NCBI GenBank assembly: GCA_037439425.1
Contig: JBBIWA010000033.1
Location: forward strand, 1-48,933
Length of the DNA: 48,933 nt
Direction: 5' to 3'
From: JBBIWA01 sp037439425
Lineage (GTDB): Bacteria; Acidobacteriota; Blastocatellia; RBC074
The first letter of the stretch is position 1, and every line of letters begins with the position of its first letter. Below, piece by piece: positions 28,632 through 40,869 of the stretch. Both the position numbers and the translations under genes were made by a program. The notes under the pieces are model-generated. The model was not told the origin of the DNA. It made no database searches and saw nothing but the letters and a program-made list of their open reading frames with translations.

Positions 28632-28637
28632 TAAGAC

Positions 28638-29090
28638 TCAAAGCAAACTTCTGGCCTGTGGCCGGCCAACATTCGTGCCGAGGCGACGACGCGCCAGCGA
28701 GATCAATTCCGACTGGCTGCACGGCATCGCGCGATACTTTGCCAGCACGCCAGCTAGAGCACCCTCACCAACCAGCCTGCTGGCTTCAATCAACACCGAG
28801 CTTTCAGCACCTCCCGGACTTCCTCTGAGTGCGCGCAACACCCTGACAAGCTGCGCCGGGCCAACATCAACCACTGCGAGGTCCTGCTTGTGCTGACAGG
28901 CTTGCCTGATCTCTTCAGCAGAGGTTGCACTCAGGATCTCAATCTCACCCACATTCAGCAACGCTCTGAGGCTGATGAAGCGATCTGCCGAGTCGCTGAC
29001 AATGAGCAGGCGCGGGCGGCGGCTCCGGTGCGGCAGAAATTGATAAGTCTGGTTGTTCGGAGAAATTGGAGTGGTTACTGCGTTATTCAT
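28638..29090 (-). CDS. Degenerate receiver-like domain protein
   Basis: The 150-residue protein has a short polar N-terminus and a domain resembling a response regulator receiver: RPRLLIVSDSADRFISLRAL, then DLAVVDVGPAQLVRVLRALR and SVLIEASRLVG. The putative phosphoacceptor Asp is in VVDVG, but the acidic pair is reduced (VSDSAD) and the conserved Lys of KP is replaced (YRAMPCS). No output domain is present. It may be an unphosphorylated or atypical receiver. The ATG at 29090 is preferred; the frame runs on to 29186 without support. It faces the oxidase cluster tail to tail. Confidence 0.65.
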   Translation of the reverse strand: MNNAVTTPISPNNQTYQFLPHRSRRPRLLIVSDSADRFISLRALLNVGEIEILSATSAEEIRQACQHKQDLAVVDVGPAQLVRVLRALRGSPGGAESSVLIEASRLVGEGALAGVLAKYRAMPCSQSELISLARRRLGTNVGRPQARSLL

Positions 29091-29603
29091 AATCGAGACC
29101 TGTATTAAGAGCACATCCACTTTCAGAAAAGCTGAAAGTGCCTGATCATTGAGAATGTCCACCAGGGATGACCTGAGCAGATGCAACAGATGTGCCGCTG
29201 CCTGTTACCTGACCAGCCTGCTGGTCAAGCAGCAGCAAAGAGAAGATCGGCCTTCTGCTCTTTGCCCGCTATGTTCTGGCCTGTGAAGAAGGGCCACCAT
29301 CACGGGTGTTAGCGCCACCCGCCTCAGCGAAATATCTCTCAACTCATGCGTAAATCTACCCATCCACTGCATGCGATCTATAACCCCCTCATCGGCCTCG
29401 ATTCGTTACCGCTACGCGGTTAAGCAGTGAGCTATAACTTTCAACTTTGAACTTTAAGCCTGGCGCGCTAAGATAACGGTCGCCCCGTCGAAAACAGCAG
29501 ACCACGAAACGGATAGATCCCAGCAGGCGCCACCTGCAAACTCGCGCCGTTGATTTCGTGAGTCACTGTGCATCCTTGAGCCCTAAGAAACGGAGTCCAC
29601 CAG
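29091..29603. other. Intergenic region upstream of the TonB-dependent receptor
   Basis: A small hairpin CGGGTG / CACCCG lies near 29298-29316. A minus-strand open stretch (29468-29602) reads CTVTHEINGASLQVAP and AGIYPFRGLLFSTG, which looks like a protein end but matches no family I can name and has no start codon. No other gene is seen. The receptor promoter is expected here but no clear -35/-10 pair stands out. Confidence 0.4.
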
Positions 29604-33560
<3,957 letters not shown>

Positions 33561-33590
33561 TGCACCACGAAGAGCACAAAGCGCACGGAG

Positions 33591-33629
33591 AGACTTCAGA
33601 GCTCAGGGATTGGACTTGGTCTGAAGTCT
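33591..33629. repeat. 10-bp inverted repeat after the receptor gene
   Basis: AGACTTCAGA (33591-33600) and TCTGAAGTCT (33620-33629) are perfect inverted repeats 31 bp after the receptor stop. Only weak T-richness follows (GATTCTTCG), so a terminator role is possible but not convincing. Same text family as 18657 and 28585. Confidence 0.45.
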
Positions 33630-33683
33630 GATTCTTCGTCCTCTTTGAGTCCTTCGCTGGTTTCCAAGGAGAAGGAGAGAGTA

Positions 33684-34391
33684 ATGTTACCATCGCCTAC
33701 TGGCGCCTCGGGGGCCAGTACTGGCTGCCCGCGCGTCACTCGCTTACTCAATGCCGCCAGCCGCCTTCAACTTGTTCAAGGGCTGGTTGCCGATTGCGTG
33801 ATTCTCATCAGCGGAGAGAAGCTGAGCCCTCAGACTGAGCAGTTCAATCCGCCAGTCCATGAAGCGTTTGGGGTCTCTGTGCGACTGAGCAGCGGAGAGC
33901 GCTTCCCGATTTACTCGCTGGCTCCTGAAGCGATTATATGCGTGGTGCCGGGGAGCTTGACTCCACCGGCACCCTATACACTGGAGCTCGTCGTGCCCCA
34001 GCAAGGGCCAGTACCTTGCCCGCCAGTGACGCTCAAAGGTTTGACCGCGACCACTGCGCCCGGCCTGTTTACTCAGGATGGGTCGGGACAGGGCAAAGGT
34101 TTGTTTTTCACCTATCCGGACGGCGAGGGGCAACCTCTTCCACCCGGTGATAGCCTTCAACCAGCAATGGTCCAGGCTTATGGCACCGGGTTGCGCCACG
34201 CCCAAACGCTACCCTCAGCACTCCTTGATGGTGCCAACGTCACAGTCACGGCAGTTGAAGCCGATACCACGCGACCCGGTTACGACCGGCTGATCTTTCA
34301 GCTACCTGTTGACCTGGCCCCCGGTCTGCACAACTTTAAGGTGATCGCTGACGGGAGAGCTAGCAATGAAGCGACAATTGAGGTAATGTAA
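33684..34391 (+). CDS. Stand-alone TIGR03437-like domain protein
   Basis: The 235-residue protein looks like a single acidobacterial C-terminal domain of the TIGR03437 type, normally found at the end of long secreted proteins (compare the amidase at 41962). Aligned landmarks are NAASRLQLVQGLVADCVILI at the position of the NAAS...APG segment, then ERFPIYSLAPEAIICVVPG where others have LFFVSPSQINYQMP, and YGTGLRHAQTL. No signal peptide is visible. The ATG at 33684 follows GGAGAAGGAGAGAGTA; a frame from 33645 adds unrelated residues. It may be a receptor-associated protein, or the surviving end of a longer secreted protein. Confidence 0.65.
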   Translation: MLPSPTGASGASTGCPRVTRLLNAASRLQLVQGLVADCVILISGEKLSPQTEQFNPPVHEAFGVSVRLSSGERFPIYSLAPEAIICVVPGSLTPPAPYTLELVVPQQGPVPCPPVTLKGLTATTAPGLFTQDGSGQGKGLFFTYPDGEGQPLPPGDSLQPAMVQAYGTGLRHAQTLPSALLDGANVTVTAVEADTTRPGYDRLIFQLPVDLAPGLHNFKVIADGRASNEATIEVM

Positions 34392-34469
34392 CCTCTCAAC
34401 GAGAATCCTCCAGATCTTCAAAAGGAGTTGTCGATGTCGCTTGTGCGATGCAGGAGAGATGATGAACAT

Positions 34470-34573
34470 CCTGGGTACGCACGCTTGCGAGCGTGCCTAG
34501 TCTGAAACTGGCGGCTCGCTTTATGGAAATAGGCACGCAAGGATGCGTGCCTACCCAGGATTTTCTGCAGGAG
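34470..34573 (+). repeat. Composite hairpin repeat, copy C, upstream of enolase
   Basis: A 90-bp unit bounded by CCTGGGTA (34470-34477) and TACCCAGG (34552-34559). It contains two internal hairpins: GCACGC-ttgcga-GCGTGC and GGCACGCA-agga-TGCGTGCC. The fixed tail GATTTTCTGCAGGAG follows, with GGAG 11 bases before the enolase ATG. The middle TAGTCTGAAAC and GGCTCGCTTTATGGAAATAG segment is shared with copies B and D. Confidence 0.85.
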
Positions 34574-34584
34574 ACCAGATTGCA

Positions 34585-35916
34585 ATGAGTGTGATTGTGA
34601 AAGTGCATGCACGCGAAATCCTCGATTCGCGAGGTAATCCTACTGTCGAAGCAGAGGTAACTCTCGAGAGCGGGGCAGTAGGCCGCGCCGCCGTACCTTC
34701 GGGCGCTTCGACTGGCGCTAACGAAGCCATCGAGCTGCGCGATGGCGATAAAGTTCGCTACTGCGGCAAAGGCGTGCGTCAGGCCGTTGAGCACGTCAAC
34801 AAACAGATCGCCAATGCCATCACCGGTCTGGATGCCTTTGACCAGGCAGTGATAGATCAGGCAATGATCGACCTGGACGATACGCCCAATAAGTCAAAGC
34901 TCGGCGCTAATGCGATCCTCGCCGTCTCGCTTGCGACGGCGCGCGCGGCGGCGGAAGACCTTGATCTGCCGCTTTATCGCTACCTCGGCGGCACCAACGC
35001 CCGCACGCTGCCCGTGCCGCTGATGAATATCATCAATGGCGGCGCGCACGCAGACAACAACGTAGACTTTCAAGAGTTCATGATCGTGCCTGCGGGCGCG
35101 CCCACTTTTCAGGAAGCGCTGCGCTGGGGCGCCGAGGTCTTTCACACGCTCAAAGGCGTGCTCAAGAAGCGCGGATACTCGACCAGTGTCGGAGATGAAG
35201 GCGGCTTTGCGCCGAACCTCAAATCGAACGACGAGGCGATTGAAGCGATTCTGGAAGCCATCAACGCTGCCGGCTACACGCCCGGCCAGCAGATCGCGAT
35301 TGCGCTCGATCCGGCCTCCTCAGAGTTTTATGATGAAGGCCACTATGTCTTCAAGAAATCCGATGGCCGCCGCTTGACCTCCGAACAGATGGTGCGGTTC
35401 TGGACCGAATGGGTGCGCCAGTACCCGATCATCTCGATTGAAGATGGTCTGGCAGAACATGATTGGGGCGGCTGGGCTGCGCTCACTGAAGAGCTGGGCG
35501 ACACGGTGCAACTGGTGGGTGATGATCTATTTGTCACCAACACCCGTTATCTGGAACGAGGCATTGAAGAGATTGTTGCCAATTCAATTCTGATCAAGGT
35601 CAATCAGATCGGTACACTGACGGAGACGCTCGACACCATTGAGATGGCACGCACCAACAACTATACGGCTATCATCTCACATCGTTCGGGCGAGACAGAA
35701 GACCACTTCATCGCCGACCTGGCTGTCGCAACCAACGCCGGGCAAATCAAGACCGGCTCAGTTTCGCGCACCGACCGGGTTGCGAAATACAATCAACTGC
35801 TGCGCATTGAAGAAGAGTTAGGACCGGCTGCGCGTTATCTGGGCTTCGTTTCCTTTTATCAGCTCGACCTGAAGAGTCTCAATTTTGAGGTCAAAGTGAA
35901 ACCGGCGCGGTTATGA
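34585..35916 (+). CDS. eno: Enolase (phosphopyruvate hydratase)
   Basis: The enzyme interconverts 2-phosphoglycerate and phosphoenolpyruvate in glycolysis. The 443-residue protein has all the expected segments: REILDSRGNPTVEAEV, VPSGASTGANEA, GDEGGFAPNLKSN, SIEDGLAEHDW, LVGDDLFVTN (metal Asp), LIKVNQIGTLTET (catalytic Lys) and SHRSGETEDHFIADLAV. The start at 34585 gives the normal N-terminus MSVIVKVHAREI; a frame opening at 34543 would add residues encoded by the repeat (MRAYPGFSAG) and should not be used. The repeat supplies the GCAGGAG ribosome site. Confidence 0.97.
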   Translation: MSVIVKVHAREILDSRGNPTVEAEVTLESGAVGRAAVPSGASTGANEAIELRDGDKVRYCGKGVRQAVEHVNKQIANAITGLDAFDQAVIDQAMIDLDDTPNKSKLGANAILAVSLATARAAAEDLDLPLYRYLGGTNARTLPVPLMNIINGGAHADNNVDFQEFMIVPAGAPTFQEALRWGAEVFHTLKGVLKKRGYSTSVGDEGGFAPNLKSNDEAIEAILEAINAAGYTPGQQIAIALDPASSEFYDEGHYVFKKSDGRRLTSEQMVRFWTEWVRQYPIISIEDGLAEHDWGGWAALTEELGDTVQLVGDDLFVTNTRYLERGIEEIVANSILIKVNQIGTLTETLDTIEMARTNNYTAIISHRSGETEDHFIADLAVATNAGQIKTGSVSRTDRVAKYNQLLRIEEELGPAARYLGFVSFYQLDLKSLNFEVKVKPARL

Positions 35917-35967
35917 GGCTTATTAAGCTTCGACTCCGGAGTAGCTACAGAAAGCCTTCCATCCTGC

Positions 35968-36378
35968 TTGCTCATTCGCTGGCTACATATAACTTCAGCT
36001 ATTGTTCTGGCCGGCACGCTCTTTGCCCTGCGCGTGTTGGTGCTGCCTTCACTCTCTATCCTGCAGCCTGAAGAGGCGATTCAGTTGCTGGGTCGCCTGA
36101 TGACCAAAGTGCGCCGGACGCTTCAGGTATCGCTGGTGGTTTTGATAGCGACGGGTATCTATCGCGCGCTCTCAGCGCTCTTCACCACGTCGTGGCTCTG
36201 GTGGAGTAAGCTGATACTTTCTGCCCTGCTGCTGGTAGTCGTGCTTCTGCTCTCCTTATCACCTGAGCGCAAACTGGCTTTGAAGCTGCAAGCTGAGCGG
36301 AAAGTCTTATTGAATTGGAGTCTGGTGCTGGCAACGCTGATCATCTTGATCTCAGCCTATCTCAATTCCTCGCGATAA
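35968..36378 (+). CDS. Small four-helix membrane protein
   Basis: The 136-residue hydrophobic protein with about four helices begins LIRWLHITSAIVLAGTLFAL, a His-containing first helix. It resembles CopD/DUF2269-type small membrane proteins in layout, with a second helix RRTLQVSLVVLIATGIYRAL. The function is not known. The start is a TTG at 35968 without a clear ribosome site, so the N-terminus is uncertain. It lies 51 bp after enolase and may be co-transcribed with it. Confidence 0.65.
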   Translation: MLIRWLHITSAIVLAGTLFALRVLVLPSLSILQPEEAIQLLGRLMTKVRRTLQVSLVVLIATGIYRALSALFTTSWLWWSKLILSALLLVVVLLLSLSPERKLALKLQAERKVLLNWSLVLATLIILISAYLNSSR

Positions 36379-36871
36379 TTAAAATCGGCGCGCAAACCTT
36401 CATCCGGCCTCGAAGCGCATCTGAGCCTGGCAGCGGAGATTTCAAGAAAGGTGCAGTGGTTCGTCCTGGGGGAGCGCGCCTGCTTCCTTCAACGAAGCGT
36501 CTTCCAAGAATGGAGCGCGCCAGAGGTGCGCGCACCCGGGGAAAACATCTTCTTGAATGCCATAGCTTGCAAGACCAGCTCCGATTCGCGGCGGACATAT
36601 TCACACTGCGCTGCCGTCATGAAGCGGGGGGCAGGACAGTAGCGATCAAGCGCACGCCGAACTTGAGCCGGTACTTTGTTATCCCTTCATCCAGCTGCGC
36701 CTCAGAGGTCAGCGCGCCAGCGAGCAACTCGTGATAGTGTTCGCCGGAGTCTTTCGGCGGAGCGACAAGTGGATCAGTGATGAGGGGCAAGATGAGTAAC
36801 GAGTGAGAAGCAAAACTGCTTGACATCACTCATCGCGAGAAGCTGAGCACGTTGGAAGCGTGCGCGGCTCT
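36379..36871. other. Intergenic region between membrane protein and ABC permease
   Basis: Fragments of the GCGCGC-type repeat text occur at 36470-36545 (GGAGCGCGCCAGAGGTGC) and near 36845. A 70-codon minus-strand frame (36617-36829) contains APPKDSGEHYHELLAGALTS and KYRLKFGVRLIATVLPP; it has coding-like composition but no family match and no clear ribosome site, so it is noted here as a possible small gene or remnant. Confidence 0.4.
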
Positions 36872-38167
36872 CTACCTCTCATACCGCAGCGCATCAATCG
36901 GATTGAGCCGCGCGGCGCGGTAAGCTGGCCAGAGGCCAAAAAATAGTCCCACGCTGATTGAGACCACCAACCCGGCGAGGATCGCGCCCAGCGAGATAGT
37001 CGCCTTCAACGAGGGCACGACAAAGGCAATCAGCAGCGCGACGGCGATCCCGGAAAGCACTCCGGCGAGTCCGCCCATCACGGTCAACATCATCGCTTCG
37101 AGCAGGAATTGCCACAGCACATCGCGACGGCGCGCGCCCACCGCCTTGCGTAAGCCGATTTCAGAGGTGCGCTCAGTTACCGAGACCAGCATGATGTTCA
37201 TCACTCCGATACCGCCGATCAGCAAGCCGAGCGAGGCTACCCCTACCAGCAGGATCGAGATACCACTGGAAGCCTCCGACCAGATGTCGAGCATCTGAGT
37301 TGAAGCGAAGACAACGAAGTTTTCTTCTTCATGAGCAGCCAAGCGGCGGCGGCGGCGCATCACTTCGCGCACCTCATCCATGGCGCGCTCCACCTCCGCT
37401 GGTGAATGGGCCAGACACATCAACTGGAGAAACTCTTTGTCCAGCTCCGAGTAGTATTTGTCATAAGTGCCAAAAGGGATCAGCACAAGCTGGTTCTCAT
37501 TAGGCCCGCCGAAGAGGGCCTCGCGCTGTTCAAGCAGCCCAATGACTTCGTAGACCTGACCATCAATGTGAATCATTTTGCCGAGCGGGTCTTCGGCACC
37601 GAAAAGCCCGTCAGCGATCGCGCGACCGATGACGCAGACATTGCGCCGATGGCTTGAATCGCTGGGAGTGAAGAAGCGGCCGCGATCAACATAAATGGCT
37701 GCTGCCTCAACGAAGTAATGCTCGACACCGCGCAACAAAGGCCCCTGCGCCTCTTCCCCTTTGTACCACACGTGCACTGGATTGAAGGGCAGCTTGGCAT
37801 AGAACGGGCTGACCACGCGCACTGAGGGGCAATTGGCGCGAATGTCTAAAGCATCATCGAGCGTCAGCGGCGGGTGGCGCCTGAGCAGGCCTTGAAAGTC
37901 AGGATTGCCGAAATCTGAAAAATTGATGCGCAGGACAAAGAAGCTGCTCGGATTGAGACGGCTGAGCGATTGTTTGATCACTCCATCCAGCCCCTGGATC
38001 AAAGCAACGACTACAATCACCGTCGCTACTCCCATGATCACGCCTGTTAAAGTGAGCGCTGATTGAAAGCGATGCTGATTGATCGCAGCCAGGGCGAGCG
38101 AAAAAGCCTCGCCTAGATCGGCTGTGCGCCTCGGCGGCATGAATCTACTGAGCTTTTCCTTCTCCAT
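36872..38167 (-). CDS. MacB/FtsX-type ABC transporter permease (1)
   Basis: The 431-residue protein has the MacB layout: an N-terminal membrane helix (about 35-60, SALTLTGVIMGVATVIVVVA), a large periplasmic MacB_PCD domain, then three C-terminal helices with LLIGGIGVMNIMLVSVTERT and EIGLRKAVGARRRDV, ending ARLNPIDALRYER. Such permeases work with an ABC ATPase, often in mechanotransmission across the envelope. No ATPase or membrane-fusion gene is near. The start is uncertain: the ATG at 38167 has GCAGGAG only one or two bases away, an ATG lies at 38140, and the frame also continues into repeat DNA to 38200. A second permease gene lies 240 bp upstream. Confidence 0.88.
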   Translation of the reverse strand: MEKEKLSRFMPPRRTADLGEAFSLALAAINQHRFQSALTLTGVIMGVATVIVVVALIQGLDGVIKQSLSRLNPSSFFVLRINFSDFGNPDFQGLLRRHPPLTLDDALDIRANCPSVRVVSPFYAKLPFNPVHVWYKGEEAQGPLLRGVEHYFVEAAAIYVDRGRFFTPSDSSHRRNVCVIGRAIADGLFGAEDPLGKMIHIDGQVYEVIGLLEQREALFGGPNENQLVLIPFGTYDKYYSELDKEFLQLMCLAHSPAEVERAMDEVREVMRRRRRLAAHEEENFVVFASTQMLDIWSEASSGISILLVGVASLGLLIGGIGVMNIMLVSVTERTSEIGLRKAVGARRRDVLWQFLLEAMMLTVMGGLAGVLSGIAVALLIAFVVPSLKATISLGAILAGLVVSISVGLFFGLWPAYRAARLNPIDALRYER

Positions 38168-38170
38168 TCT

Positions 38171-38330
38171 CCTGCGGAAAATCCCCGGGTAGGCACGCAT
38201 CCTTGCGTGCCTATTTCCATTAAGCGAGTTGTCATCTTCAGACTGAGCACGCTAGAAGCTTGCGTACCCAGGCTAGCGAGCCGTCATCTTCAGACTGAGC
38301 ACGCTAGAAGCTTGCGTACCCAGGCTAATG
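38171..38330 (-). repeat. Composite hairpin repeat, copy D, with a tandem partial copy
   Basis: On the minus strand a unit runs from 38272 (CCTGGGTA) to 38184 (TACCCGGG), with the tail GATTTTCCGCAGGAG reaching 38169 next to the permease start. A 45-bp part of it, GTCATCTTCAGACTGAGC to AGGCTA on the plus strand, is present twice in tandem at 38231-38275 and 38283-38327 with a 52-bp period and no mismatch visible. Confidence 0.85.
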
Positions 38331-38405
38331 AGCTGCTAAGGACACGCAACGTCCCGAAGAAGGGGGAAACAGGTTTTGTGCGCTTCGCAGATCGTGGTTT
38401 GATTG

Positions 38406-39626
38406 TTACTCATATCTCAACGCTTCAATCGGAGAAAGCTGTGCCGCGCGGCGCGCCGGATAGACTCCTGAAATCAGCCCTACCAACGAGGAGACCGCAA
38501 ACCCGACAAGTGCGATCAGAGGCTGCGAACTGACAGGCAGTGGCGTGAGCCAGGCGATCAGTTGCGCCAGCAACATTCCAGCAGTCGTGCCAACTATCCC
38601 CCCACATAAGCATAAAGCCACCGTCTCGGCCAGGAATTGACGCAATAGATCACGGTGGCGCGCGCCAACGGCCTTGCGCAAGCCGATCTCGCGCGTCCGC
38701 TCGCGCACATTCACCAGCATGATGTTGGTCACCCCTAGCCCGCCCACGACGAGCGCAACGGCAGAGATCAGCATCGTCACCAGGTAGAAGCCGCTGATGA
38801 TTGACTGATAAATAGCCGCAGCTGAATCCGCTGTATTGATGAAGAAAGTGTCCTCCTGACCGAAAAGCAATTGGCGGCGCTCGCGCATAATCGTGCGCAC
38901 TTCTTCGATGGCCGATACTTGTAAGCCAGCCGCGCGCTGTTGGCAAGAGATGGTCACTGATTGATGCGCTCCGAAGCGACGCAGCAGCGTGGAGAGAGGT
39001 ATGATTACGAACCGATCCTGCGATTGACCAAAGAGCGAGCCGCGCTCGGCGATAGTGCCGATTACGCGAAAGAGCTTGCCCATCACATTAACTTCCGCTC
39101 CGATCGGATCGCCCTCTGCAAAGAGCTCTTTGACGATCTCAGAGCCGAGCAAGCAAACCGAAGCATGTTGCATCTCTTCCGCTTCGGTGAAGAAACGCCC
39201 GCTGGTGATCTCAAGACGCTCAATCTCGAACATGCTGGCCGTCAGCCCGCGAATCTGTACGCTGCCGGTGACGGTGTTGCGATACTTGAGCTTTCCCATC
39301 ACATTCGACTCAGCTCCGACACGGGCCAGCTCGCGGCTGCGGCGGCGCACCGCCAGATAGTCGTCGTATTCGAGCCGCTTCCACTTCGAGGCTTTGATGA
39401 AATCGTTGACGTTGAGAAAGACAGCCGGCGTCTGCGAGACCTGAAAGACATCCGGCTGAAGTGTGACGATGCGCTCGGTGATATAAGCATTGGCCCCTTC
39501 GATCAGAGCGACGATGGCAACCAGCGCGCTGATCCCGACGACGATCCCCAACACCGCAAGCCCTGAACGCAGCTTGTTGGCCAGCAGCGAGCCGAACGCA
39601 TTTTTGATGATCTCTTTGCGGTCCAT
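38406..39626 (-). CDS. MacB/FtsX-type ABC transporter permease (2)
   Basis: This 406-residue paralogue of the preceding permease has an N-terminal helix (LRSGLAVLGIVVGISALVAIVAL), a periplasmic domain with QTPAVFLNVNDF, then VVGGLGVTNIMLVNVRERTR and EIGLRKAVGARHRDL, ending PARRAAQLSPIEALRYE. It is transcribed first; the other permease follows on the same strand after 240 bp of repeat-bearing DNA. The pair could form a heterodimer, with the cognate ATPase encoded elsewhere. The ATG at 39626 is kept, with the usual MDRKEIIKNAFGSLLANKLR start. Confidence 0.9.
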   Translation of the reverse strand: MDRKEIIKNAFGSLLANKLRSGLAVLGIVVGISALVAIVALIEGANAYITERIVTLQPDVFQVSQTPAVFLNVNDFIKASKWKRLEYDDYLAVRRRSRELARVGAESNVMGKLKYRNTVTGSVQIRGLTASMFEIERLEITSGRFFTEAEEMQHASVCLLGSEIVKELFAEGDPIGAEVNVMGKLFRVIGTIAERGSLFGQSQDRFVIIPLSTLLRRFGAHQSVTISCQQRAAGLQVSAIEEVRTIMRERRQLLFGQEDTFFINTADSAAAIYQSIISGFYLVTMLISAVALVVGGLGVTNIMLVNVRERTREIGLRKAVGARHRDLLRQFLAETVALCLCGGIVGTTAGMLLAQLIAWLTPLPVSSQPLIALVGFAVSSLVGLISGVYPARRAAQLSPIEALRYE

Positions 39627-39753
39627 CCCTCACCCGGTGGATGCGGTTATCTCTCCGCAGCCACTGCTTCCCCTTCCCGCTGGCCACCTCCTACCTGCCC
39701 GCGTTTTTTATCCTGCTGGTATTCCATTGCCGCTTTCGCTTGTAGACGAAGAA

Positions 39754-40086
39754 TCAGCCCTTCCCAGCGCAACTGACACAGCGGTCGGTATAAGGAAGAG
39801 CCTTCAGTCGCTTGACTGGAATAGCCGCGCCGCACACGGCACAGGTTCCATACTCGCCTCGTTTGAGGCGAGAGAGTGCTTTGTTGATCTCATCCAGCTC
39901 GGTGCGCATAGCTTGATCCAGCGCATCGAGCACCTCGTCGTTTTCACGCTCCACCGCTTGCTCCGCAAAGTCCGGGTCCAGAGCCTTCCGCACGCGCTGG
40001 CGATCTTGCGCGATGCGACGGAGCCGATCCTCTAGCTCTGTGCGCTTATTGGTGAGCTGTTGCTGAAGTTCTCCAAAATCTTCCAT
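39754..40086 (-). CDS. DksA/TraR-family zinc-finger protein
   Basis: The 110-residue protein has an N-terminal coiled-coil hairpin (ELQQQLTNKRTELEDRLRRI, then RENDEVLDALDQAMRTELDE) and a C-terminal C4 zinc finger (YGTCAVCGAAIPVKRLKALP then CVSCA). DksA-like proteins bind RNA polymerase in the secondary channel and, in enterobacteria, cooperate with ppGpp. The usual coiled-coil tip acidic pair of E. coli DksA is not clearly seen. The ATG at 40086 follows GGGAGG; a longer frame to 40110 adds nothing recognisable. It is monocistronic, facing away from the plus-strand genes. Confidence 0.9.
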   Translation of the reverse strand: MEDFGELQQQLTNKRTELEDRLRRIAQDRQRVRKALDPDFAEQAVERENDEVLDALDQAMRTELDEINKALSRLKRGEYGTCAVCGAAIPVKRLKALPYTDRCVSCAGKG

Positions 40087-40329
40087 AATTGCCTCCCAAC
40101 CATCGGGCACAGATATAACAGCTCAATGCGGCGGCTCACCCGACAGCCGCCGAATGAGCGCCTTAATTCGGCCAACTTTCAGCCTCAAGCCGAGGCGATC
40201 GGATTTCAGATTTGAAATCCGCCATACTCCACAGTAGATGATTGGGCAGGCAAGAGCAAGTCGGGAAGCGCGCCGTAGAAGTGACCAAGCTGCTGCCTCT
40301 CGCCTGGAGCTAACTTAATATTACTCGCG
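40087..40329. other. Intergenic region upstream of the DksA-like gene
   Basis: A strong 8-bp stem CGGCGGCT / AGCCGCCG (40129-40152) lies about 45 bp upstream of the DksA-like start, and a perfect palindromic hairpin GGATTTCA-gatt-TGAAATCC lies at 40201-40220. The second resembles the AAATCC micro-repeats elsewhere. No gene is seen. Confidence 0.5.
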
Positions 40330-40869
40330 GTGAGCTCATCAGTTTCAGCGGCAGCCAGGCTGGAAGCTGATCAACTTGACGGTTGCGCTCGCATCAGCCT
40401 CAAAACAAAGGGAACTGGTATAACCATCAGAACTGCCGTCTCGATTCGCCTCCCGTTGCAAGGTGGTCGTAAAACTATCGCTTCGCTGCTGCGGTCAATT
40501 GACGAGGAGTTGCAGTTACCCCAAGGTCTGGAGCTACATTTGAGAGATGGGGTTCAAAAACTCACGGAGGGAAAGAAGATTCCCTACATCACGAGTTGGG
40601 AACGCATGGCACAAGAGCGTGGCATTGCGATTGGGAAGGAGATTGGCGAGAAAGGTAGCGAGAAAAAAGGCAAGCTTGCGCTGGTGTTGCGCTTGTTGAA
40701 GCAGCAAGTTGGAATCATTGATGACCGGCTGCGCGCGCAGATTGAAGATCTTTCGTCAGCTCGCCTGGAGCAGTTGGCGCTCGCTTCGCTTAACTTCTCC
40801 GAACCAGCCGATCTGGAACGCTGGCTCAAGCGCCGAGCCAGATATCGAGGATCGCAGATCGAGGATTGA
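40330..40869 (+). pseudogene. Truncated Rpn/PD-(D/E)XK-type protein with DUF4351-like C-terminus
   Basis: The 179-codon frame carries only the C-terminal half of a family usually about 300 residues long. LPQGLELHLRDGVQKLTEGK and YITSWERMAQERGIAIGKEI match the region after the nuclease fold, and LALVLRLLKQQVGIIDDRLR followed by FSEPADLERWLKR matches DUF4351. The N-terminal PD-(D/E)XK nuclease domain is missing, and the first 35 residues show no family similarity. No good ribosome site precedes the ATG. It is most likely a 5'-truncated relic of a recombination-promoting nuclease/transposase-type gene. Its stop codon lies in a perfect 13-bp hairpin. Confidence 0.6.
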
